NCBI GenBank assembly: GCA_937923465.1
Contig: CALDUB010000104.1
Coordinates: 1 to 35,551 of the forward strand
DNA length: 35,551 bases
Direction: 5' to 3'
Origin: an uncultured Saprospiraceae bacterium
GTDB taxonomy: Bacteria > Bacteroidota > Bacteroidia > Chitinophagales > Saprospiraceae
Shown here: piece by piece, positions 28,567 through 35,399 of the stretch
Numbering within the stretch: position 1 is the stretch's first letter
How the letters are laid out: each line of letters opens with the position of its first letter
Program-made: the position numbers and the translations under genes
Notes under the pieces: model-generated
Database searches by the model: none
What the model was told of the DNA's origin: nothing
The model's input: the letters and a program-made list of their open reading frames with translations, nothing else

Positions 28567-29127
28567 ATGAAAAATCAACAGAATAAAAATTTAGAAACTT
28601 TCTTTGCTGCCAATCAGAGATACCTTTTCAAATTTATCGTCAACCTTGTGCTGATAAGTTGTATTGGTGTTTTTATGTATGGTCTCTTTGGAAATAGTAT
28701 GGCTGATATTTTTAATCAGCCAGAGGTTGTTTCGGAGGAAGTGCAAAAGAAAAATCGTCAAAAAAGAAAAGCTTCCGAAGCTGCGATAGCAGCTGATGAC
28801 TTTGACAGAGTTGAAAATGGAATACACTTACAGACTGGTTTTGTTTATGCAGAAGGATTCGACGTCGTCCGAGGTACTTGTACCGCTTGTCACTCTGCTA
28901 AGTTAGTTACTCAAAATCGAGCAACAAGAGACGGTTGGAAAGATATGATACGCTGGATGCAAGCAACACAAGGATTGTGGCAGTTGGGTAAAAATGAACC
29001 AATCATACTAGATTACTTGGCAAAGCATTATGCACCAGAGGAAGTTGTTCGTCGTCCAGGTTTAGATATTGAGGCGATTGAGTGGTATATATTGGATATT
29101 TCAGAGGAGAATATTGCTCAAAAGTAA
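28567..29127 (+). CDS. Membrane-anchored monohaem cytochrome c
   Basis: This 186-aa protein has an N-terminal membrane anchor (~residues 19-41, FKFIVNLVLISCIGVFMYG), a charged linker, and one haem-binding CTACH (C105, C108, H109). Downstream Met residues in DMIRWMQATQGLW can supply the axial ligand. The spacing (TCTACHSAKLVTQNRATRDGWKDMI) is typical of SorB-like subunits next to sulfite dehydrogenases. It probably accepts electrons from the molybdoenzyme and passes them to the respiratory chain. It lies 54 nt after that gene, in the same direction. Confidence 0.85.
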   Translation: MKNQQNKNLETFFAANQRYLFKFIVNLVLISCIGVFMYGLFGNSMADIFNQPEVVSEEVQKKNRQKRKASEAAIAADDFDRVENGIHLQTGFVYAEGFDVVRGTCTACHSAKLVTQNRATRDGWKDMIRWMQATQGLWQLGKNEPIILDYLAKHYAPEEVVRRPGLDIEAIEWYILDISEENIAQK

Positions 29128-29137
29128 ATTACCCCTT

Positions 29138-29153
29138 TGTGATACTTATCACT
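29138..29153. promoter_or_regulatory. CRP/FNR-family-like operator
   Basis: TGTGATACTTATCACT fits TGTGA-N6-TCACA with one mismatch at the last position and has GTGATA/TATCAC symmetry. It lies about 85 nt upstream of the small rhodanese ATG and just after the cytochrome stop. A Crp/Fnr-type regulator could tie this gene to redox or energy state. Confidence 0.5.
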
Positions 29154-29237
29154 TATAGCTTCTCTCCTATTTTGTAGTTTTGCATCAAGTTAATTTGTAA
29201 TAACTCGACTACCTTTTCTACTCTAAACAATAATAAT

Positions 29238-29516
29238 ATGGAACTAGCTACAATAATAAAAGAACAATCTCCGTCTATCGTCGATGTCCGCCAAGGCTTT
29301 GAATGTCTATTTGGCAAAGCAGAAGGTGCAATTAATATCCCTCTGGGCGAAGTACCAAATCGCTTGGAAGAATTTAAGGCAATGAAAAAACCCATCGTAG
29401 TTTACTGTCGAAGTGGTAATCGAAGTGGACAAGCCATGAAGTTCTTGAAAGCTAATGGTGTTAATGAAGTTTACAATGGCGGTAGCGTCGGAGATGTGAA
29501 GAGTCTTCAGAAATAA
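29238..29516 (+). CDS. Single-domain rhodanese
   Basis: This 92-aa protein is the normal length for a cytosolic single-domain rhodanese (GlpE/PspE size). The catalytic loop is VYCRSGNRSG with C57. IVDVRQGFECLFGKAEGAINIP is the conserved CH2A-type N-terminal part. It has no signal peptide. It probably carries sulfane sulfur in the cytoplasm and complements the exported two-domain rhodanese upstream. It closes the sulfur cluster and has its own upstream region with a CRP-like site and a TAGTTTTG box. Confidence 0.88.
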   Translation: MELATIIKEQSPSIVDVRQGFECLFGKAEGAINIPLGEVPNRLEEFKAMKKPIVVYCRSGNRSGQAMKFLKANGVNEVYNGGSVGDVKSLQK

Positions 29517-29547
29517 CTGATTAGAAAGGAAATATTAGTTTTCAATT

Positions 29548-29585
29548 AGTCATGCTTAGATATATTCTAAGCATGACTTTTTTGT
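29548..29585 (+). terminator. Terminator of the sulfur cluster
   Basis: A perfect 13-bp stem (AGTCATGCTTAGA, 29548-29560, with 29566-29578) has a 5-nt loop and is followed by six T. It marks the boundary between the sulfur genes and the replicon module. Confidence 0.9.
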
Positions 29586-29633
29586 GCTCTCCCCCTACTC
29601 TGTTCAATATTAGAGTAAAATATACAATACAGA

Positions 29634-29657
29634 TTTTTACAGAAGTTTCTGTAAAAA
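29634..29657. promoter_or_regulatory. ACAGAA/TTCTGT palindrome upstream of parA
   Basis: Arms TTTTTACAGAA and TTCTGTAAAAA enclose GT. Further CTGTAAA words occur at about 29690 and 29701. This is the best-formed member of a motif repeated throughout the replicon and a candidate binding site for the ribbon-helix-helix protein. Confidence 0.55.
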
Positions 29658-29730
29658 AAAAGAATAATCATTTTTTTGCTGTAAAATTATTTATTTTGCT
29701 GTAAAAATCTACCTTTGCAAAAAATAATTC

Positions 29731-29833
29731 GTTCTTTGATAAATCCCTAGACGAAGGAAAATTGAAAGCGACCAAAGGAAGCGTTAATTTTGGTTTTCAT
29801 TTGTCATGTTTCACGGGATTTATGAAATAACCA
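29731..29833 (+). promoter_or_regulatory. Hairpin leader of parA
   Basis: TTTGATAAATCCC (29735-29747) pairs with GGGATTTATGAAA (29815-29827), one mismatch, around ~67 nt with an inner AAAATT/AATTTT pairing. It opens with GTTCTTTGATAAATCCC, nearly the same 17-mer as the KilA-N leader at 16398-16473. A TACCTTTG box (29710-29717) upstream fits the -7 promoter element. Confidence 0.45.
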
Positions 29834-29845
29834 AATAATCATACT

Positions 29846-30487
29846 ATGGTAATTGCAGTAACTAATCTAAAAGGTGGTGTTGGTAAAACAACTGTAACCA
29901 CAAATCTTGCCGTCAGCTTTACGCAGCTTGGAAAAGACGTTTGTATTGTAGATACAGACCTTGGTCAACAATCCAGTATGGAATGGTCAGGCAATCGTTC
30001 GGAAGACCGTGTGCGCATACCCGTCTTTGGGGTGAGCATAAAGCAACTAAATAAGGAAGTTGCCGATTTGGCAAAACGATTCGATATTGTTTTAATTGAT
30101 GGAACTCCTCAATTATCCGAGTTAGCTGATAGAACTATCCTTGCTTCAGACCTTTTGGTTATTCCATTGACTCCTTCGATTTATGATTTCCGAGGTTTTG
30201 AAAATTTCTTGGTTCGGTTTGAACAAGTAAAAGGATTGAAAGAAGCGAGTGGTGGTATGGTCAGAGCTTTTATCTTATTAAATAGGGTAGTGCCGAATAC
30301 AAAGGTGAGTAAAGATATTGAGGACGCAGTAAAAGAGTATGAGGTAGAAGTACTGAATACAAAGCTCGCTAATCGGATTGCTTATGTCGATACTGCGACT
30401 AATGGTACTGGAGTCTTGGAATACAAAGACCCAAAAGCAAAAGCAGAGATGAAAAGCTTGACAGAAGAGTTATTGAAAAATATTTAA
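29846..30487 (+). CDS. parA: ParA-type partition ATPase
   Basis: This 213-aa protein has a deviant Walker A KGGVGKTT at residues 9-16, Walker A' VDTDLGQQSS, and Walker B VLIDGTPQ. Its length fits short type-Ib ParA proteins, which lack an N-terminal helix-turn-helix. The enzyme binds nucleoid DNA and ATP and positions plasmid copies before division. The next gene is a small ribbon-helix-helix protein rather than ParB, the usual arrangement for this type. The upstream region holds a hairpin leader and TTTCTGTAAA sites that the partner may bind for autoregulation. Confidence 0.92.
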   Translation: MVIAVTNLKGGVGKTTVTTNLAVSFTQLGKDVCIVDTDLGQQSSMEWSGNRSEDRVRIPVFGVSIKQLNKEVADLAKRFDIVLIDGTPQLSELADRTILASDLLVIPLTPSIYDFRGFENFLVRFEQVKGLKEASGGMVRAFILLNRVVPNTKVSKDIEDAVKEYEVEVLNTKLANRIAYVDTATNGTGVLEYKDPKAKAEMKSLTEELLKNI

Positions 30488-30548
30488 TAATAAAGAAAAC
30501 TACAGAAGTTTACAGATAAAACTGTAATACTCTTTAAACATACAGAAA

Positions 30549-30836
30549 ATGGCAGAGAGAAAAAAAATTTCAGCACGTAAAAAAGTAAGTGTAGAAGACC
30601 AAGAAAGAATGTTGGCTGCACTACAACAAAAAGACGAGGAAGTAAAAAAAGTAGTTCCGACTAAAAAAGAGGTGAAAGTAAAACCTGCTAAAGTATCTAA
30701 GAAGACACAAAGGGTGACTGTAGATTTTCCGCAAGAAATGTACGAGCAAATGAAAGAGGAAACTCAAATGAATGGTCAGACGCTGAGAGGTTTTGTTGTG
30801 TCTCTGGTGAGAAAGCATTTATCAAATAGAGAATAG
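30549..30836 (+). CDS. Ribbon-helix-helix partition partner (ParG/CopG-like)
   Basis: This 95-aa protein has a Lys/Glu-rich mobile N-terminus (residues 1-48) and a C-terminal ribbon-helix-helix (~50-92): QRVTVDFPQEMYEQMKEETQ, NGQTLRGFVVSLVRKHL. It lies 61 nt after parA in the same direction. In type-Ib systems such a protein binds the centromere, stimulates ParA through its basic tail and represses the operon. The many CTGTAAA/TTTACAG words on both sides are candidate sites. No other ParB is seen. Confidence 0.75.
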   Translation: MAERKKISARKKVSVEDQERMLAALQQKDEEVKKVVPTKKEVKVKPAKVSKKTQRVTVDFPQEMYEQMKEETQMNGQTLRGFVVSLVRKHLSNRE

Positions 30837-31667
30837 CAGAGTAAATAATCAGTAAATTTCTTTACTCTTCTGTAAAGATAAAGAGAAATAAAGATAAGTC
30901 TGTAAAAAACAAATACTCTATTCCTCTTGCGCTTGTTCTCTTTTAATTTGAGATTGAATATTTCAGTTTAAAGACATTTTCAGCTCATTAAAACGTTTTT
31001 GAAATTAAAAACTACAACTTATTCGATTTGGGTGACTCTGTTTCTTAAATCGTCTTATTTTTAATAATCAAAAACAGATATCCTCTGTAATAATCAGTAG
31101 GAGTAATGATTCTTCTGTAAAAATCATTAAATTTCATTTCTTCTACTGATTATTCTGTGAAACTTTTCTACTCCAAAACACATACTGTAGCTTCTTTTTC
31201 TTTTCTAAAAAGAGAACTCATATTCCTTTATTTTCCTCTCCCAAAATAAATCCTCCAAAAAATGCGCAGTCGAAGAATAGCTTCCTTGAGTTTAGCCTAA
31301 TTAGAGATTTGAATCTTTCATTAAATTTCTGTAAAAGTCTTGAATAAACATCAAAATTCAAGATAAAAGCGTATCTTTCATTAGTTTTCTTTAAAAATAC
31401 AGACTATAATCTAAATCTTATGCATCCTAAATTGGTTGCCTTTCAAATTTACTTTATATCCTTTTTTGCATTGGAAAAAGTACTCATCTAGAAAAAGCAA
31501 CCGATTTAGGATGCTTTTATCATTGATATGGTCTTCATTTTTATAAAATAAAAAGAATCAACACCAACACAATATTGTACCGCCCCATGTTGTTGATTCT
31601 AATTTTATAAAAGGATTCTAATTAGACCTCCATAATCTTCTGTAAATCAAACAGTTACGAGGGTAAA
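30837..31667. other. AT-rich noncoding part of the replication origin region
   Basis: There is no gene. The stretch holds scattered TCTGTAAA words (about 30869, 30898, 31084, 31113, 31327, 31638). A perfect 12-bp inverted repeat (AATAATCAGTAG 31089-31100 with 31143-31154) has AATGATT/AATCATT nested inside. Long AT-rich tracts could melt. With the iterons to its right it is the likely origin and centromere region. Confidence 0.6.
31422..31511. repeat. Pair of iterons as an inverted repeat
   Basis: CCTAAATTGGTTGCC (31426-31440) is an exact inverted iteron. AGCAACCGATTTAGG (31496-31510) is a direct one. With flanking GCAT/ATGC they form 18-bp arms with one mismatch around ~57 bp of AT-rich DNA. 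They are separate from the main iteron array by ~160 bp and could serve initiator autoregulation or handcuffing. Confidence 0.7.
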
Positions 31668-31953
31668 GGTAACCAATTTAGGACAAAAGGTAACTTTTTT
31701 GGGAATCAAGGCAACCAATTTAGGAGATAAAGCAACTTTTTTAGGAGTATAGGCAACCATTTTAGGAAGATATTAGAGGATAAGTACAAAAGCAACTGTT
31801 TTAGGAAGATATTCACCCAATTTAGTTACCTTTACTGCCATAAACGACCCTAAAAGCAACTTAATTGGGAAATAATGTCCTATTTTAGTTGCAATTAGAC
31901 CTAAACATACCATTTTAGTTACCGTTCGTGTTATTCACCCTAAAACGGTTGCC
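31668..31953. repeat. Iteron array of the plasmid-type origin
   Basis: Direct iterons of the form RGYAACYNNTTTRGG begin at 31668, 31689, 31710, 31731, 31752, 31791 and 31855. The first five are spaced exactly 21 bp, two helical turns. Inverted copies lie at 31816-31830, 31879-31892, 31909-31923 and 31939-31953. The array ends 15 nt before the initiator gene. This is the standard layout for a Rep_3 initiator binding its own origin and promoter. Confidence 0.9.
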
Positions 31954-31968
31954 TTTTAAAAGAATATT

Positions 31969-33429
31969 ATGTCAGCAAAGTCAAGGATAGTCAGACGTAG
32001 TAGAAAGAAGGGAAGAGGAGAAACTATAAAATTAGTCGTCAAGTCAAATGAACTGGTCGAGGCTCGCTACATGTTTGATGTGTGGGAAACCAGATTTTTC
32101 CTATCCTTGATTGCAATGATAGATAAAAATGATGATGATGAAAAAATTTACCGTCTCTGGTTTAAGGATATAAAGACCAATTTTAAACTTAAGTCGAATC
32201 AATCATACAGTTATCTTCGGGAAGCAGCTCAAAGTATGGCTAGTAAGAGTGTTTACATTGGTTGGATGAATGATGAATTTCGACGTGGACGAATGCACCG
32301 AATTATCCGGTTTGTGGACTTTTTGGAAAAAGGACAAGAAGGGAAGAAAGGAGCTGGACAACAAGAGTACGTTGATGTTTCAATCGATAAAGATATTAAG
32401 CCGTATTTATTGGACATTAAGAAGAACTATGACCCCAAAACTACGAGATATACTTCCTATGACCTGCGAAATGTCATAAAATTGAAATCCTATGGGATGC
32501 GTATTTATGAGTTATTAAAACAATTCGAATACGCGGGTTCTCGGACGATTGCTGTGCAAGATTTGAAGGATATGTTTGAAATAACGAATGAATATCCCCG
32601 GTTTTCTAACTTTTATCAGAAAGTAATTAAGGTTTCTGTAGATAGTATCAACAAGTATACTGATTTGCGCATACCGAGCGTAGAAAAAATAAAGCAGGGT
32701 AGGAGAGTGGCTGCATTGCGCTTCATTATTGAGAGTAAATCGGACAAAGAAGTCTCGGTTTTAATGGGAGAACGTGATTTAGAATTGTTTGACCATGTCG
32801 AAGATGCTGCAGCAGAACCAGTCGAAAAATACACACCGTCGGATATCTTATTCAATGAATATGAAGAGGTTGTTGTCCGGTCTTTCGGAGTTACTCCTTC
32901 TACATTTATCAAGATGCTAAATAGTGGAAAGTATACCAAAGAGGCTATTGAACAAGCGATTTCCGTTACCCGTCGCGCCAAATATCAGCAACAAATCAAG
33001 TCAAATGTCGCTGGATTCTTCATAAAAGCATTAAAAGAGGGCTTTACGGATGTGAAAGAGGAGTCGAAAAAGAAACAAAGTCGAGAAAAACAAAGGGATG
33101 CTGTTTTAAAAGAATTGCGAAAACTGAAAGAGCAACTATCTACTGAAATTAATAACCGCATTCGGGAGATTACAGAGAAAGATAAAAAAATCACCTTACA
33201 AGTCATAAAAACTATCCGAGAGGACGCTTTGACAGGAGGAATTGTGATTAAAAAGGAAGAAGAACTGGGGCGTATTTTAGAAATCGAGGATTTTAGAAAG
33301 GATGGACAACTGCGTGTCATGGTGATAACAGGGATTGTAGCACAACAAAAAGCTCATTTTGAAGATATTTATGATAAGTTAAATCCTAAGATTAAGCAAC
33401 TGTCTAAGCAGTTTGATGAAATGGTTTAA
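31969..33429 (+). CDS. Rep_3 family replication initiator
   Basis: This 486-aa protein belongs to the RepB/Initiator-replication family. Residues ~20-150 form the first winged-helix domain (KSNELVEARYMFDVWETRFFLSLIAMID ... YSYLREAAQSM). Residues ~155-270 form the second (TSYDLRNVIKLKSYGMRIYELLKQF, FSNFYQKVIKVSVDSINKYTDL). The remaining ~200 residues are charged and coiled-coil-like (KKKQSREKQRDAVLKELRKLKEQ). Typical Rep_3 proteins are 250-350 aa, so the C-terminal extension is long. It binds the iterons directly upstream to open the origin and probably represses itself. It is encoded together with parA and the RHH gene, which forms a complete replication and partition module. Confidence 0.9.
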   Translation: MSAKSRIVRRSRKKGRGETIKLVVKSNELVEARYMFDVWETRFFLSLIAMIDKNDDDEKIYRLWFKDIKTNFKLKSNQSYSYLREAAQSMASKSVYIGWMNDEFRRGRMHRIIRFVDFLEKGQEGKKGAGQQEYVDVSIDKDIKPYLLDIKKNYDPKTTRYTSYDLRNVIKLKSYGMRIYELLKQFEYAGSRTIAVQDLKDMFEITNEYPRFSNFYQKVIKVSVDSINKYTDLRIPSVEKIKQGRRVAALRFIIESKSDKEVSVLMGERDLELFDHVEDAAAEPVEKYTPSDILFNEYEEVVVRSFGVTPSTFIKMLNSGKYTKEAIEQAISVTRRAKYQQQIKSNVAGFFIKALKEGFTDVKEESKKKQSREKQRDAVLKELRKLKEQLSTEINNRIREITEKDKKITLQVIKTIREDALTGGIVIKKEEELGRILEIEDFRKDGQLRVMVITGIVAQQKAHFEDIYDKLNPKIKQLSKQFDEMV

Positions 33430-33432
33430 ATG

Positions 33433-33468
33433 AAACTTACAGATTTTTACTGAAATATCTGTAAGTTT
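33433..33468. repeat. Inverted repeat after the rep gene
   Basis: AAACTTACAGAT (33433-33444) and ATCTGTAAGTTT (33457-33468) are perfect 12-bp arms, followed by another TTTCTGTAAAG. It can be a terminator or a binding site of the ACAGA/TCTGT class seen around parA. Confidence 0.6.
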
Positions 33469-33521
33469 CTGTAAAGTTAATGACAATAACTCTTCAGTTG
33501 CGTCATTGAAAAGATTAATAC

Positions 33522-34943
33522 ATGGATATTGTCACATTATTAAGGCAAAAATTAGGAACAGAAAAGGTTCTAAGTTCAACTCAAATCCGCGACCGATACG
33601 TACATATTTGGCGGATGGGTATACCTCTTTATGCAAAGGCCGTTGTTTTACCAAATAGTACAGAGGATGTTGCTGATATTATGAAAATCTGCCATGCAAA
33701 TAATCAGCCCGTAGTCGTTCATGGAGGATTAACGAATTTAGTAGGTGGAACAGAGACACAAGCCAAAGAAGTCGTTATTTCTTTAGAAAAAATGAATGTC
33801 ATCGAAGAGGTAGATGAAAAAAGCCGGACGATGACGGTGCAGGCAGGTGTCGTTTTAGAGAATGCACAACTTGCAGCGAAAGAGAAAAATCTATTATTTC
33901 CTTTAAATTTTGGAGCAAAAGGTTCTGCACAAGTAGGTGGCATTATTTCTACAAATGCAGGCGGTCTGAAGGTTTTTCGCTACGGGATGACGCGTAATTT
34001 GGTTCTAGGTTTAGAAGCCGTATTAGCTGACGGAACTATCATATCTTCTCTTAAAAAAATCATTAAAGACAACTCTGGTTACGATTTAAAACAGTTATTT
34101 ATAGGTTCAGAAGGGACTTTGGGTATAGTGACAAAAGCTGTTTTGAAATTAGTAGAAGCACCGAAAAGCAGAACGAGTGCTTTTGTCGCTTTTGATGAAT
34201 ATGACAGAGTAGTTGACTTTTTGAAATACATGGATGCTGGTTTGGCAGGAACGCTGAGTAGTTTTGAATTGATATGGCAAGAAACCTATAAAGCTATGAC
34301 TTCGCCGCCGGCGAGTGTGAAACCACCCTTACCACAACACTATAAGTATTACGTTTTGTTGGAAGGATTGGGCAGTCATCAAGTAAATGACCAAGCGCGT
34401 TTGCAGGAATTATTGGAAGTTGCTTTTGAAAATGAAATGATTTTGGATGCTGCTGTAGCGGATGGCGCCGCAGATCTGAAATGGTTTTGGACCATTAGAG
34501 AAGATGTTCATGTTGTCAAGAAACAAGCAAATAACGACCACCATTTTGATATTAGCCTGCCAATAGCACTGATAGGACAAACGATTGCTGAAATAACGGA
34601 AAGTCTCCAACAAATCTCTGGAGTAGAACGAATTTTTCCTTTTGGGCATATCGCGGATGGTAATATTCATTTTATTATTGGTAAAAAAGACACTAGTACA
34701 GATTTGCGAAACCGGATAAATCAAGCAGTTTATCAGCCATTAAAAGCATTGGGAGGGTCTGTCTCTGCGGAACATGGCATTGGCTTAGATAAAAAGCAAT
34801 ATTTGTCCTATTGTCGAACCGAAGAAGAAATTAATTTGATGCGGACTTTGAAATTAGCTTTGGATTCTAAAAGTATTTTGAATCGGGGGAAGGTGATTGA
34901 TACGGAATTACGAATTACGAATTACGAAGTACGACCGTTCTAA
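33522..34943 (+). CDS. FAD-linked D-2-hydroxyacid dehydrogenase (GlcD / D-2-hydroxyglutarate / D-lactate type)
   Basis: This 473-aa protein has an FAD_binding_4 domain at residues ~35-215 (AVVLPNSTEDVADIMKIC, VVHGGLTNLVGG, NAGGLKVFRYGMTRNLVLGLE, GSEGTLGIVTKAVLKL). An FAD-oxidase C domain (~220-460) has metal/substrate residues in FPFGHIADGNIHF and SAEHGIGLDKKQYL. The enzymes oxidise D-2-hydroxy acids and pass electrons to quinone or an electron-transfer protein. The natural end is near ILNRGKVID. The last 12 or so residues (TELRITNYEVRPF) are encoded by a 7-bp repeat array, so the C-terminus was extended by repeat insertion. It is located 92 nt after rep. Confidence 0.88.
   Translation: MDIVTLLRQKLGTEKVLSSTQIRDRYVHIWRMGIPLYAKAVVLPNSTEDVADIMKICHANNQPVVVHGGLTNLVGGTETQAKEVVISLEKMNVIEEVDEKSRTMTVQAGVVLENAQLAAKEKNLLFPLNFGAKGSAQVGGIISTNAGGLKVFRYGMTRNLVLGLEAVLADGTIISSLKKIIKDNSGYDLKQLFIGSEGTLGIVTKAVLKLVEAPKSRTSAFVAFDEYDRVVDFLKYMDAGLAGTLSSFELIWQETYKAMTSPPASVKPPLPQHYKYYVLLEGLGSHQVNDQARLQELLEVAFENEMILDAAVADGAADLKWFWTIREDVHVVKKQANNDHHFDISLPIALIGQTIAEITESLQQISGVERIFPFGHIADGNIHFIIGKKDTSTDLRNRINQAVYQPLKALGGSVSAEHGIGLDKKQYLSYCRTEEEINLMRTLKLALDSKSILNRGKVIDTELRITNYEVRPF
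34906..34933. repeat. 7-bp tandem repeats at the end of the dehydrogenase gene
   Basis: Four units (AATTACG three times, then AAGTACG) overlap the last codons of the dehydrogenase. The reverse-complement units (CGTACTT, CGTAAAT) recur at 35331-35399. Confidence 0.8.
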
Positions 34944-35016
34944 CTTGTGCGGAGAACTTATGCTCAAACTTAGTTTGAATGGATTGCACGGAAAATTATC
35001 TCCGATTATCTTTGAT

Positions 35017-35174
35017 ATTGGACTTTGGACGAAAGATGTTGGACGTTAGACTTTAGACAAAACAATCAAAATGTAGTAAAAGTCACTTATTTAAGCGTTT
35101 GATTTTTAAAGTAATACGTTTGATTTTACATATGTTTGAGTTTAAGGTCTAATATCTTCTGTCCAAAGTCCAAT
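35017..35174. mobile_element. MITE-like element, family TTRGACTTTGGAC, copy 2
   Basis: 28-bp terminal inverted repeats (35017-35044 and 35147-35174, opening ATTGGACTTTGGAC) flank an interior that shares AGTAAAAGTCAC and a TTAA-containing stretch with copy 1 at 27028-27181. TTGAT lies directly outside both ends (35012-35016 and 35175-35179), a good 5-bp target-site duplication. It has no coding capacity, so a transposase elsewhere would have to move it. Confidence 0.8.
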
Positions 35175-35214
35175 TTGATGGTATCCCTTTCATATATTTT
35201 CATAGTTTAAAATA

Positions 35215-35294
35215 GGTATCGGGCACTAACTTTTGTTTACTATTACGCTAAATCTTGATTTTAGAACTCTTTTTTAGGCAAAGTGACCGATACC
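35215..35294. repeat. 80-bp inverted-repeat element
   Basis: GGTATCGGGCACT (35215-35227) and AGTGACCGATACC (35282-35294) are 13-bp arms with one mismatch around an AT-rich 54-bp centre. No gene is inside. It is unrelated in sequence to the neighbouring MITE-like element. Confidence 0.6.
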
Positions 35295-35330
35295 GACCTG
35301 AGTAATTACTCCCTTTCTAATATAATTTTT

Positions 35331-35399
35331 CGTAAATCGTACTTCCGCATTTTCGTCCAAGTCAGAGCTGTCGTACTTCGTAAATCGTACTTCGTAAAT
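35331..35399. repeat. 7-bp tandem repeat arrays (CGTACTT/CGTAAAT)
   Basis: Two units lie at 35331-35344 and four alternating units at 35372-35399. They are the inverted orientation of the array at 34906-34933. The two arrays bracket the MITE-like copy and the 80-bp hairpin. The right array touches the stop codon of the last gene. Confidence 0.75.

Noticed and set aside
31668-31953. CRISPR-like array
   Set aside because: The repeats are 15-bp iterons with 6-bp gaps, include inverted copies and lie directly before a Rep_3 initiator; no spacer structure or cas genes.
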